Counted from the stretch's first letter, positions 22,393 through 32,667 are shown. The stretch is 64,000 nt of DNA from Syncephalastrum monosporum B8922 (GCA_000697355.1 JNEN01001272.1:62001-126000); one strand, 5' to 3'. A program made the numbers and translations. Notes: generated by a model not told the origin, from the letters alone.

Positions 22393-23545
22393 ATGACTAC
22401 CGAACCTACCGCTACCCATGCCGAGACCAACCCTGCTGTTGAGACGACGGATCAGCCTCAAACAGAGGACCCTACTACTGAGCAGCCATCCACCACAGAG
22501 GCCGAGCCTGAGCAGCAACAGGCTGCCGAGGAGGCTTCTCCCCAGGAAGAAGCGGAGCAGGCCGAGAAGCCTAACAAGCCGCGTCTGAGTCTGTTCAAGC
22601 CTTTTAATAAAAAAGATAAGGAAATCAAGGATGGGGAAGAAGCGCAAGAGGAAGCCAAGCGCAAGTCGAAGGGTGGTCTGGGCAGCTTCTTTTCTGGCAT
22701 CAAGGTATGTTTGATAGAGAGAGGAGGGGGTGTGAAAAAAAAGTCACTCACACCTACACACATCACATTTCTTATGCATGAATCCGTCACTTTAGAACAT
22801 CGCGCCCAAGTCTCCCACGACGCCGCCTGCGGCCTCTGCTGCTGCTGCTGTCGATGAAGCGCAGGAAAATGCAGCCGATAAGCCTGTAGAACTGCCCAAG
22901 ATTGAGCAGCTGCAGCCAATCGATTCACTGGAGCAGCAGCAGCAGCAGCAGCAGAAGGAAACCACTGAGCAGGAAGGAGCCCAAGAGGAAGTAGCAGCAG
23001 CAGGTGAAGACGCAGCAGCAGCAACGTCCGAAGCGCCAGAGTCTGCTCAAGATAAGCCTGCGGAAGAGCCGCTCAAGGAGACCAAGGACTCGCCCAAGCG
23101 CCAGTCCATCATTTCCAAATTCTTTGCTAAAAAGAAGTCGGAGGATCCTCAGCCTACGACGGCGACCCCGGAGGAGAGCAAGGGCGAACCCCAAGACAAT
23201 GGGGAGGAACGTGCCGAGCAGGGTGAAGATTCGCCTCAGCAGCAGCAACCTGCTCAGGAAACCACGCGCTCCTCGTCGCCGCCCCTCAGCCGTCGCTTCA
23301 CCGATCTCTTCAAGAAAAAGAAATCCCATGAAGAGCCCAAGGAGGCGGAGGAACCCAAAAACACGGAACAAGCCAAGGATACTCAGCTAGAAGAGGAGGC
23401 TCCCAAGCATCAGGATGAACCACCACAGGAAGAAGAGGTTCAAGGAGAGCCCCAGCCCAAGCAAGAAGCGGAGGAGGACCAACAGCCTGTGACAGCGACT
23501 GCCGCTGTGGATGCCGTCCAGCCCAAGCCCATTGCCACCGCATAA
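22393..23545 (+). CDS. Glu/Gln/Lys/Pro-rich low-complexity protein, unknown function
   Basis: Two exons, 22393-22704 and 22796-23545 (intron donor GTATGT, acceptor TTTAG), give 353 residues. I do not recognise a family. The protein is highly charged and mostly disordered, with poly-Gln and poly-Ala runs. It carries four spaced short motifs that combine aromatic/hydrophobic and lysine residues: RLSLFKPFNKKDKE, GLGSFFSGIKN, SIISKFFAKKK and RRFTDLFKKKK. Each could form a small amphipathic basic helix that binds a membrane or an acidic partner; this is inference. There is no signal peptide or membrane span. The strong T-rich leader and optimal ATG context (CACCATGAC) suggest good expression. Confidence 0.75.
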
Positions 23546-24559
23546 GCTCATGCCGTCATAGTATCTTTGCGTAGTAGTAATAATCGCCCTTTTTTCTGCT
23601 TTATTTTTTTTTTTTTTTTCGCCCTTCTCGCTTAATCACTTCCTAGTCTATCTCTTTTTCCAGTCGCGCGTCCTTACTTGTCCGTTTTGTTGTACGTTTG
23701 TCAGCAGACATTCTAGCTCTACCATAGTCTTCCCCAACTTTTTTTTTCCCTTCCAACAGCTATTTCACACTCTTATTTCGTTCCTTGGGTTTCATTGGTA
23801 TATGCGCGTGTGACATGGGATACATGACATGCCATGTGGGACAGGCATGCGAACGTCATGTTGACTCTACAGCACCTCCTTCTTTTTTACAAGACATGGA
23901 ACGTCTTGCAAGATTGCGGTATGAGTCGAGTAATTCCCTTTTCATGCAGCTGCGCTTTGTTTACTCTCCCAAACAATGTTGCCGCGTGGACAGCTCCAAC
24001 ATGGGCGAACTTTGTTTTATTTTTCCCAAACGATCATTTGCCCAACCACGCCATTTACTAATCAGGGTACCTATTGAAGAATCATGCTCTTGTTATCATT
24101 GGCTGTCATCTGGACAAAGGGCGTGTGTGTATGTGCCACATATACATATACGCATACAAACAAGGCGAACAAAAAAAAAGAGAATAAGAAAAACAAGGAC
24201 CTCCTGCTCATGGAAAAATTTTAAACTTTGGAGCAAGAGCGAATCACCTTCTTGCCCTTGTAGGAGGAGTCAAGCACCTCCAGGTATGTGCATCATATTG
24301 CATCCGTTCTGTCTTGCTCTTTTTTTTTTCAGACACACACACACACACCCTGTGTGTGCAGCAGAAAAAAATGACCTCGAGAGTGGCGCGGGATCTTCAT
24401 CCTGCACCGACCAGCGTGGCATGTCCCATTTGAGCGCTTGACGACGGCCAACCCCAAGCTGAGTAGCATTAATGGCATGCTTCTCTTGAACCTTCTGTCT
24501 TTCATTTTATTTTTGTTTCATCCCTTCTTTTTTCCTCCCTTCTTCCTCAACTTCTGCCA
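23546..24559. other. intergenic region upstream of the F-box pair
   Basis: T-rich 3' flank of the Glu-rich gene (T run near 23606-23620), then AT-rich sequence with a short CA repeat near 24331-24350 and a T/C-rich leader before 24560. The open frame 23785-24441 has no domain and no coding regularity, and I do not call it. Confidence 0.5.
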
Positions 24560-25696
24560 ATGTTGACAGCCGTACGATGGATCACGCGGTTCGGCCCCAA
24601 TCACACGAAGAAAAAAGTAACAGCTACCCCAGACTCGGCTTCTACTATCCTTAGTCGACTACCCGCCGAGGTCGCAGCGTTGATCTTTGACTGTCTCGAC
24701 AGTTTGACACTCTGTCAGTTAACTCAAGTCTGCCGAGCATCGCGTCACCTGCTCATCCAGTCCACTTGTCTGTGGAAACACCTTCGTGCACATCCATCCT
24801 CCTTCTCCACCCCTCATTTTCGCCACCTGCTGGGCTTCTTGGTGGCCCATCGGATCAACACAGCCGTGCACCATGCTTCGCTGGACAACACCTCCATCAA
24901 CCAGCCCACCCTCCAGCTTCTTATCCGCGTCTGCCCCAATCTGACTTTGCTCTCGCTTAAACACTGCCCGCGCCTTGACTGCTGGCAGATCCTCCTCTCT
25001 CTCAAGACTGCACACAAGCAGCGCCGCCTCCAGCACCTCACGACGCTCAATATCCAAGGTGCGTTCCCGAGTGAACGCAACAACCCGTCGTATGCGCATG
25101 AGATGTACTGCTACGGAGAGATCAAAAAGGTCTTGCTGCACCCTTCCTCCCAGCTCAGCGAGAGCCACTATGCATTATACCAGTTCTGGCTCATGCTCCG
25201 TTCACGCATGCTCCAGCAGCAGCAAGCGCTCGAGCAGCCCGTGATCTTTCGTCCCGGCTGGCTGCCAGAGGCACTAGTAGACTTTATCCGGCTGACTGAA
25301 CAGGACAATGACACCGGGTGCGTGCAGCTCGATGTGGGCCACTGTCGCCTTTGCCACAAGCACGTGAGTCCCAAATCCACCCAGGCCTGTCTGCGCTGCA
25401 CCGCACCCACCGCGCGTACCTGTGCCCAGTGTGCCTGCCAGTTCTGTCAGTCGGTGCTGTGCGTGTCCTGCTTTCAAGCCGAGCCTCTGCCCCTCCTGCG
25501 CTGCAGCGCGTGTCAGCTCACCCGCCGTCAGTGCCTCGCTTGCCGCCCGCACCTGTTGCCCGTTTTTGCAGATTGGCGCTGCTCGCAGTGTGTTCGACAG
25601 CCGCCCAAGAAGCGCCCGCGCTGGAAGCGTTGGACTCTCAAAAAGCCCGTTGGTGCCCCTTCAAGCGGGTTGGACCATCTCATGTGGGGTGCCTGA
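24560..25696 (+). CDS. F-box protein with Cys-rich C-terminus, tandem copy 1
   Basis: One uninterrupted exon of 378 residues from an ATG after a CT-rich leader. An F-box lies at about 29-70 (LSRLPAEVAALIFDCLDSLTL), followed by a leucine-rich middle (LLIRVCPNLTLLSLKHCPRL). The tail (about 255-355) is packed with Cys: CRLCHKHV, CLRC, CAQCACQFCQSVLC, CFQ, LRCSACQ, CLAC and CSQC. That is enough for three or more zinc sites of RING or B-box type, though I cannot name the fold. Such a design suggests an SCF adaptor with its own zinc module. The block from about 24680 to 25190 is almost identical to copy 2 at 27301-27811; the ends differ. Substrate unknown. Confidence 0.8.
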   Translation: MLTAVRWITRFGPNHTKKKVTATPDSASTILSRLPAEVAALIFDCLDSLTLCQLTQVCRASRHLLIQSTCLWKHLRAHPSSFSTPHFRHLLGFLVAHRINTAVHHASLDNTSINQPTLQLLIRVCPNLTLLSLKHCPRLDCWQILLSLKTAHKQRRLQHLTTLNIQGAFPSERNNPSYAHEMYCYGEIKKVLLHPSSQLSESHYALYQFWLMLRSRMLQQQQALEQPVIFRPGWLPEALVDFIRLTEQDNDTGCVQLDVGHCRLCHKHVSPKSTQACLRCTAPTARTCAQCACQFCQSVLCVSCFQAEPLPLLRCSACQLTRRQCLACRPHLLPVFADWRCSQCVRQPPKKRPRWKRWTLKKPVGAPSSGLDHLMWGA

Positions 25697-27150
25697 TAGG
25701 GAAGCAAATGTGCATGTTCTAGTACGCGTGGTTTGATTGGACGCTTGGCATATTTCTTTGTTTTATCTTTTGTATCTATTGTAGCATTTCTGTCTGTATG
25801 TTTGTATACTTACTGTCAGTCGCCCCCTCATCTATTGCCGTTAACCATTTACTTCTGAGCCTTGCTTTGTCAAATGATACCTCTGTCTGACTCCAATATA
25901 AATACCTATATGGAATCTTGAATCGGATGAGATTATCATTGCTCTAATTGACAAATTGAAAATGTGCTGGGAAAACTCTCCGGATACACTCATAGGGATA
26001 GCAGATGGAGACCCTCATGAATGCCAAATATCTTTGGCTCTACATCTGACGTAAATAGAAAGTGCAGTGACAGCAGTAATGTTTGATGCACCGTCAGCAT
26101 GTAACTCGCTCGGCCTGGACAACTGCATGAAACAAGGCTTTTTCAGCAGATGATCCGTGTGATGTAATTTACCCACATCCTTCGCTCGGCCTTAATATTG
26201 GTTTTCGCAAACCATCAAGACTGTAAGCTGCATAATGAGAATAATACTACGTATGGCTGTTTAGTGCACAAAACAGGTATATTTTTGTTTATATTTCTGC
26301 TTGATTCTATATAACTTGATGACAGTATTAGAGCGACCTCTCACTACGATCTCCCCAATATACTCATCTTTTCATTCCCCACCCACCGCTTTACGTCGCT
26401 CCCCATGGTGAGAGTGATGCAAGGCCACGGCCCTATGTCACATTCGTGGAACCTTGTCTAGCCACGGCGTTATATTGTAGAGCTTATACCATAACTGCTG
26501 TGGTTCTCCGTAAGTCTATAGAAATCTCCAGATTGTCCTTTTTTATACACCACGTTCTAGCTTGACCCGTGTTTCATATTCATTGTCTACAGCCTTGCTC
26601 ACCCCCAGCATCCACCCATGCACAGCAGGGCAAAAAAAAAATTACTGTATCGAATATGTTTCCGTCTCACCCTTTTGGTTATTACCTGAGAAAGAAAGTT
26701 CATCTTTGTGGTGGGTTACACATTGGAAATACGCAAACCGCCATAGGCCTTTGTATCTTTTTTTACAAAGAGAAAATAATGTAACCTCCTTGGACCAAGA
26801 AGAACAGATAAAGTTATTCTCGGACTCCTTCTCATCGAGTTATCGGAGTGCCCTGATGAAAATGGAGGGTGTCTTTTTCTCTTTTTTGCCAAGTCGGCAC
26901 GACGTGGACGGGCGAATGATCCTGCAGCTAGGAGGTCCCGGGGGTGGCGAGATCTTCAACCTACTGCTCGGTATGAATGTTGTATATGCACGTAGTTTGC
27001 ACATATCTAGCATGGGCGTTTGAGGATGAGGATGAGGATGTGTCGCATAAAAAACAGTGCTTCTCAATCTACTTTTTCTTCTTGTTTATACAGCCTATTT
27101 AGTTCATTCTTTTCTTTGCTTTACTTCATTAATCATATTCTCTTTCTCCT
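25697..27150. other. spacer between the two F-box copies
   Basis: About 1.45 kb of AT-rich DNA. The open frame at 26562-27023 lacks any domain. The F-box duplication does not extend visibly into this spacer. A GAGGAT triplet-like run occurs near 27022-27040. Confidence 0.5.
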
Positions 27151-28308
27151 ATGTTAATGACCGCAAGATGGATCTCACTTTTCAACAGCAGTACCCATCA
27201 TCATCACCAGCATGATCCAGTGTATGCTACCCCCAGCACCACCACGGCCATCAGCGTATCAGCGTGCATCCTCGACCGACTCCCCGCCGAAGTCGCAGGG
27301 CTGATCTTTGACTGTCTCGACAGTTTGACACTCTGTCAGTTAACTCAAGTCTGCCGAGCATCGCGCCACCTGCTCATCCAGTCCACTTGTCTGTGGAAAC
27401 ACCTTCGTGCACATCCATCCTCCTTCTCCACCCCTCATTTTCGCCACCTGCTGGGCTTCTTGGTGGCCCATCGGATCAACACAGCCGTGCACCATGCTTC
27501 GCTGGACAACACCTCCATCGACCAGCCCACCCTCCAGCTTCTTATCCGCGTCTGCCCCAATCTGACTTTGCTCTCGCTTAAACACTGCCCGCGCCTTGAC
27601 TGCTGGCAGATCCTCCTCTCGCTCAAGACGGCACACAAACAGCGCCGTCTCCAGCACCTCACGACGCTCAACATCCAAGGTGCGTTCCCGAGTGAACGCA
27701 ACAACCCGTCGTATGCGCATGAGATGTACTGCTACGGAGAGATCAAAAAGATCTTGCTGCACCCTTCCTCCCAGCTCAGCGAGAGCCACTATGCATTATA
27801 CCAATTCTGGCGCACGCTGCGCTGGCGCATGCAGCCACAGGAAGACGGCCCGCCCGCCCCCTTGAGAGGCTGGGTTCGGGAGACCCTGACTGACATTGCC
27901 GGTCTCACTGAACAAGACAAAAAAGTAGCATGTGTTCGCCTGGACGTTGGGCACTGCCGCCTTTGCCACAAGCACGTCAGTCCTAAATCCACCCAGGCCT
28001 GTCTGCGCTGCACCGTACCCACCGCGCGTGCCTGCGCCCAGTGTGCCTGCCAATTCTGCCAGTCTGTGCTGTGCTCACCCTGCTTTCAAGCCGATCCCCT
28101 GCCCGTCCTGCGCTGCAGCGCGTGTCAGCTCACCCGCCGTCAGTGTCTCGCTTGTCGCCCACGTCTTTCGTCTTTCTCGGATGCGGACTGGCGTTGCCCG
28201 TCATGTACGGCACCGTCCAAAAAGCGTCAGCGGTGGAAGCGGTGGTCACTCAAGAAACCGCTCGGTGCACCGTCAAGCGGCTTGGACTACTTGATGTGGG
28301 GTGCCTGA
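27151..28308 (+). CDS. F-box protein with Cys-rich C-terminus, tandem copy 2
   Basis: One exon of 385 residues, same strand and design as copy 1: F-box at about 37-78 (LDRLPAEVAGLIFDCLDSLTL), leucine-rich middle, and the same Cys-rich tail (CRLCHKHV to CPSC). The N-terminal 36 residues (His/Thr-rich) and the stretch after HYALYQFW (about residues 215-255) differ strongly from copy 1. The central 500 nt differ at only about ten positions, several of them silent. The Cys pattern of the tail is kept in both copies, so both look functional. A likely SCF ligase adaptor; the substrate cannot be inferred. Confidence 0.8.
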   Translation: MLMTARWISLFNSSTHHHHQHDPVYATPSTTTAISVSACILDRLPAEVAGLIFDCLDSLTLCQLTQVCRASRHLLIQSTCLWKHLRAHPSSFSTPHFRHLLGFLVAHRINTAVHHASLDNTSIDQPTLQLLIRVCPNLTLLSLKHCPRLDCWQILLSLKTAHKQRRLQHLTTLNIQGAFPSERNNPSYAHEMYCYGEIKKILLHPSSQLSESHYALYQFWRTLRWRMQPQEDGPPAPLRGWVRETLTDIAGLTEQDKKVACVRLDVGHCRLCHKHVSPKSTQACLRCTVPTARACAQCACQFCQSVLCSPCFQADPLPVLRCSACQLTRRQCLACRPRLSSFSDADWRCPSCTAPSKKRQRWKRWSLKKPLGAPSSGLDYLMWGA

Positions 28309-28697
28309 ACGCACGAACCTTTTCTTTTTTTTTTTTTTTTTTGTTCGCTGGGTGTCCCAGTCCCTTTCGGTTTGATTTAATGTCACACAAGAAGCCTGTC
28401 TCTGATTTAGCGCTCATCAACTCTTCCATTTTGTATCACCTCCATTCATCGCACCACCTATTTTTCATTTAACTCACGTTGTTCTTTTGTGTGTCTTTTT
28501 TTTTCTTCTTCCCTTGCCCTTGTCACTAGCGGCTTACATCTCTGGAGGCCATGTCGAAAAGTGGTACGCCTTGTATTCTCGATCAGCCATCTATTATGTA
28601 CTGAAGCAACCATCTCTCCATCTCTTTGTCTGGCATATATAAACATTTATCTTTGATTGTCTACTTTACTCTCTGTGCACTCTCGTGTGTTGCAAAC
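28309..28697. other. intergenic region, leader of the membrane-protein gene
   Basis: A T run at 28325-28342 follows the F-box stop and suits a 3' processing region. The rest is T-rich leader. I see no additional exon that must be joined to the next gene. Confidence 0.45.
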
Positions 28698-30026
28698 ATG
28701 TATGTATACATACCACGTTTTCTGCACTTTTTAACATGTTTGGCCAATGCAGAAACAGAGCCCTCTGCATCTGCAACATGTAAGGCACCTTGTTTCATTG
28801 TTCTTTTACACGAAGTAGCTAACCTTATCATATGCTACAATCAAGCCACGGAAAAAACACCCACTGTCGTCGATGGCTCGACCTTTTACATGTCTGGGCA
28901 TGCCACGAACAGTGCTGCTCTAACCAACATCAACCTCTCGAGTCTCTTTGGTTCAGCAACGCCCTCGGCCACGAGCGACACGCCTGATATACCCTCTTCC
29001 AATACCACGCCCTCCATGCAAGCCGTTGCCTCCGTTACCAGCACGACCGAGACGTCTCCCACCGTCGCTGCCACCCACGCGAATGATGAAGCCGGCACGC
29101 CATTGTCCATTGGCGCCATTGTGGGCATTGTCGTGGGCGCTGTGGTGGGTTTACTAGCACTGGTGTGTGTACTTCTTGTCTGGCGGCGACGCGGGCGTGC
29201 CGAGCCAAAGAAGTTTGACCGGGGACGTGGTATCACGCCTTCGATGGTGCTCCAGCCTCCCATGGCGAGCACGTTTGCCCAGCATAACCTCGCCGACCTG
29301 CCTCACTATCTTTACCCGGACAAGGTCGATCATCATGACGACGAGCAGCGTCCGACCTCGCATACCACCGCTGCTCTCGACCAAATGTACAAGATCAAGC
29401 AGTACAACACGAGCGACACCTCGACGCCCGCCACCATCCTGTCTCCTCCCCCCGCGCAGATCAACACTCCTCCGCCTTCTTCTCCTTCGGCGGCAAAGTC
29501 GGCCCGTGTCGTCAGCCAAGGCGCACGCCTCTCCAAGTACAACTATCTGGCCGAAGCGTTCACGCAGATGCGTGCGTCTCATATCACGCAGCCCGCTTCA
29601 TCGTCCGAAGAACTTCACCGGTACAACGCACATCCTAATTATTACGATCCTTATTCTCAGGAAGATCAGCAGCTGGCAGGAACCCCGCCTCCGCCGGTAG
29701 CCAAAAATAATACCGGCCTGTCTCCGGCCTTTATGGAACTGGCCCCACCGGCCGCGACCGCCTCGCCACCGTCACCACCGTCGCCACCACCACCACAGCA
29801 GCGCCAGTCGTCGCAGAGCAGTTTGGTGCCACGCATCACCATCTACAATGAAAACGACGAAGAGCTCCCACCTGTGACGGGCCTGTCACCGCCTCAGAGC
29901 AGCCCGCTCTATGATCACCTTCAGAAGCATCGCTTCAGTCTTAGTTCTGAAGTGAGCCAATACAGTACGCCGTCCAACCCCTTCCGGTTTGATACCGCGC
30001 CTACCAAACGCTATGATTACTTTTAA
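28698..30026 (+). CDS. Predicted type I membrane protein with Ser/Thr-rich ectodomain and Pro-rich tail
   Basis: Exons 28698-28779 and 28846-30026 give 420 residues. The first 18 residues (MYVYIPRFLHFLTCLANA) look like a signal peptide cut before ETEP. An ectodomain of about 95 residues is rich in Ser and Thr and suits O-mannosylation. One membrane span at about 116-140 is built of GxxxG-type repeats and stops at WRRRGR. The cytosolic tail (about 280 residues) is Pro/Ser-rich with PPPxP-like runs. This layout is that of fungal wall or surface sensors (Mid2/WSC-like) and mucin-like receptors, but there is no WSC domain, so the role is inferred. The 66-nt intron (GTAAGG donor, CTAAC branch) has no stop in frame, so an unspliced form would add 22 residues. 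Confidence 0.65.
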   Translation: MYVYIPRFLHFLTCLANAETEPSASATCKAPCFIVLLHEVANLIICYNQATEKTPTVVDGSTFYMSGHATNSAALTNINLSSLFGSATPSATSDTPDIPSSNTTPSMQAVASVTSTTETSPTVAATHANDEAGTPLSIGAIVGIVVGAVVGLLALVCVLLVWRRRGRAEPKKFDRGRGITPSMVLQPPMASTFAQHNLADLPHYLYPDKVDHHDDEQRPTSHTTAALDQMYKIKQYNTSDTSTPATILSPPPAQINTPPPSSPSAAKSARVVSQGARLSKYNYLAEAFTQMRASHITQPASSSEELHRYNAHPNYYDPYSQEDQQLAGTPPPPVAKNNTGLSPAFMELAPPAATASPPSPPSPPPPQQRQSSQSSLVPRITIYNENDEELPPVTGLSPPQSSPLYDHLQKHRFSLSSEVSQYSTPSNPFRFDTAPTKRYDYF

Positions 30027-30422
30027 GTGTCTTCTTGTTTATAGTTTCCTTATCTTCCTTTTGTATAATACTGTACATCTTGTATCCTATCTTTTTAGTA
30101 ATGACTACATTTTATCATATTTGATGCTTTATGTTGTCATACATCTACTACGTAAGAGTAAAGCAGGACGATCCTGCCATTTACCAGTCACTATTCAAGT
30201 GTGGATCTGCTGAGCTGCTTCGAGCTATTCGCCCTCTTCAGCTGTCTGCCCTCTTCACCTGCGACCCTCCCGTTATCAGCTCCACCTCAAAACGATTGCA
30301 AGTAAAGTCAAATGGATGACACACACCACATTACTGAACAATTATGCCGTAGAAGGATAACAGGTATGCGAAAATAGCGGGGACATATATATTTCGAACT
30401 ACAGTGAGGATAGCTAATTAAG

Positions 30423-30444
30423 CGAGGTATACCTCGGCCCGAGG
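30423..30444. repeat. overlapping palindromes with CGAGG/CCTCG core
   Basis: CGAGGTATACCTCG (14 nt, perfect) runs into CCTCGGCCCGAGG. Farther out, ATTAAG on the left and CTTAAT on the right form a wider inverted pair. The function is unknown. Confidence 0.8.
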
Positions 30445-31722
30445 TCTTAATCAATAAAGGATCGTTATTGCGCAGCAGCAAGGTACTTGGCAAGTATATA
30501 TCGTATAATATGCATCACGCCAAGCCCGCTCACCGACTGGACTTTCCGGCTCAAGACTTGACATACTTAACCCGACATTCGATGAAGCTGTGTGTCGTCA
30601 ATCCATGGACACCTCCCATCAACAACAAACCGAGAAGGTACTCGACACCCGTGGTATCTTATCTGGGGACGACTTGTATATGAAGTTGTATGGCTTACGC
30701 CATAGCGAAGCACCAGTTCACCCATCCCTGATATTACAAGAGTCTATATAGACAATAATGTATACCTGTCAACACATGGCTCGCTATGCATTGCGTCACG
30801 AACTTAAACGGCAAACCCGAGCGCAGGATGAAGGCTGGTCAAGAAGCTCGAAGCGTCTCTTTGTGTAACCGTTACATTTGGTATATCACTCCACACCAAT
30901 GATAATGCCACAACCCATTTTCCGGTTATGATCGGGCGTTTGGTAACGTTTATCTAATATGATGTTTGGCTTATAATCCACTGGTATAAAAAGTTCAATT
31001 TGTCTAACGAGGGAAGAACATTGGAGTCCTACTTCATGTGTTATCACGCATATTAGATAAGGGTGCAGTGATAGCTGGATCCTTATTTTGATGGTCGTAT
31101 AGCGAGCGTATCGGACAGTGACGTTGCATGTAGCATAAACTCTGATCTGCTTTTTTCCTTGTCTTTCTGGACCTGAAGTCGGATCCCGCTGCATCACCAC
31201 TAAGGTCTCCACTATTGAGAAAAGAGGAGATATGCTTGACAATCATTCGTAATAAAGTATCCGACTCGCTCGAAGAGAAAACGTATAAATCCCCTATACA
31301 CCTTTTGCGTTTCAAATTCCACGTTCCAATTTTAATACTAAGTGTCTGTGAAGAGCGTGGACGCAGGATAGTAGCGCACGGCGATCCGCTTTTCGGTAAA
31401 ATTTGCGTTGTTCATGCCGGTAGTTCAACAGAAATCTGGCCAGCTTCTTGTCCACCAGAATGCTCATTCACTCTTCTTATTCCCCAGAACAAGATAAAGA
31501 GCGAGAAAAACATGACACCATTTACACTCGTGAGCGACAGTACATTAGATGAACTCTATCTCAATGAGAGAAAATGATTTTGCTTGCTTTTTTCCTCCAT
31601 GGATACGCTATTGATATTTTTTATTTTCTTTATGCGCGGCGTCTCGGCGCACGGCCGCCCCCGCCTCAACGCCGGACGTCCGCCCCAGCCCCCAGTCCGC
31701 AGTCGAAATTGACATGAAGCCA

Positions 31723-31730
31723 TATAAAAA
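31723..31730 (+). promoter_or_regulatory. TATA box candidate
   Basis: TATAAAAA 71 nt upstream of the ATG at 31794, just after a GC-rich stretch. Confidence 0.5.
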
Positions 31731-31793
31731 GGACAAGGTGGATGATTGGGATCTCAACAAGCTTATTTGAGTTTTTTTTTTATTTTCCTTCTT

Positions 31794-32327
31794 ATGCCGA
31801 GCGAACGCATCTATGTCGTAGGAGATAATTCGACAACGGAGCCCATTGTGCGGACATTGCTAGCCAATGATATTCCCGTCACGCTCCTCTCCTCCTCTTC
31901 ACCCACCACCTCCGCACATCCTGCTCACCCACGCCTCACCCTCCGTCACGGCGATCATACCCTGCTCGAAGAGACCTTAGCAGGCCACACGCGCCTGATT
32001 TTATCCCAGAACATGAGCTGGGCCTATTGGTGCGCATACAGTGCTGGCGTGAAGCAAATTTTGGATCTCTCGCAAACTCGCTCGTCTTTGGTCGTGGCGC
32101 TGCGCCCCAACCGGATCGACGCCCTTCCTCATAAAGAGTACAAACACGATGTGACATCGCTCGTTCTCCAGCTAGTGCTCGGACCAATACAAGATGCCGT
32201 CTACCACATTCAGCAGGCCGAATTACCGGACACGAAAAAAGAAGAAAAATGCAAACCCAGCAAGGAAAAGTGCGCCCACAGCCGGCTCGTCATGTCGTTC
32301 TTTATGCTACTTGACGCCATCAATTAA
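31794..32327 (+). CDS. Small protein with a Rossmann-like N-terminus, unknown function
   Basis: A single exon of 177 residues. The opening IYVVGDNSTTEPIVRTLLANDIPVTLLS has the strand-loop-helix-strand look of an NmrA-like or short NAD(P)-binding domain, but the usual glycine loop (GxxGxxG) is missing. RHGDHTLLEETLAG fits the next strand and helix, and LILSQNM could be the third strand. The expected C-terminal half of an NmrA-like protein is missing, so it may be a reduced or divergent member with no cofactor. The TATA box and GC-rich promoter support expression. I cannot assign a function; it may be lineage-specific. Confidence 0.55.
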   Translation: MPSERIYVVGDNSTTEPIVRTLLANDIPVTLLSSSSPTTSAHPAHPRLTLRHGDHTLLEETLAGHTRLILSQNMSWAYWCAYSAGVKQILDLSQTRSSLVVALRPNRIDALPHKEYKHDVTSLVLQLVLGPIQDAVYHIQQAELPDTKKEEKCKPSKEKCAHSRLVMSFFMLLDAIN

Positions 32328-32667
32328 CCCATACCGAGTTTCTGTTGTATGACATGTATACATACCCCTCTCTTTTTTTTTCTCTCTCTTAGAGCCAGCT
32401 GCTCTCCCCGCCCCCCTCTCCCAAAAGCGATAGATACCCTTGCTGGCCATGCCATATTTGTATACCATGACACGCTACGTAATGAACAACATAAACCATA
32501 AAGTTCAAAACAACTAAACAAATCCGTCCAGGTGATTACAATGATAAGCAAAAATGAATTATTATAACAAGAAGAGGAAAAAAATTAACAAGAAAAATAT
32601 ATAGAGGTGGAGGCAGGTTGTGAGTTGTATGTTGTGTGTATAGTTGGGGGGAAAGAATATAAGCTAT
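32328..32667. other. 3' flank of two convergent genes
   Basis: 340 nt of AT-rich sequence between the stop of the small Rossmann-like gene and the stop of the CSL gene. T/C-rich at 32360-32420. Nothing else is seen. Confidence 0.5.

Larger units (their letters stand above)
30027..31793. other. intergenic region with palindromes and a GC-rich proximal promoter
   Basis: Mostly AT-rich without a gene. Palindromes lie at 30423-30444. A GC-rich patch at about 31635-31700, unlike its surroundings, precedes the TATA-like box of the next gene. Confidence 0.45.

Noticed and set aside
23785..24441. Plus-strand open frame of 218 codons
   Set aside because: It has mixed composition with homopolymer-derived residues, no domain, and no splice or promoter support. 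It lies in AT-rich intergenic DNA.
26562..27023. Plus-strand open frame of 153 codons between the F-box copies
   Set aside because: No family resemblance and irregular codon use. The start is weak and the region reads as spacer.
28626..28697. Upstream extension of the membrane-protein frame with a hydrophobic stretch
   Set aside because: It has no ATG. The ATG at 28698 gives a good signal peptide with a plausible cleavage site before ETEP.
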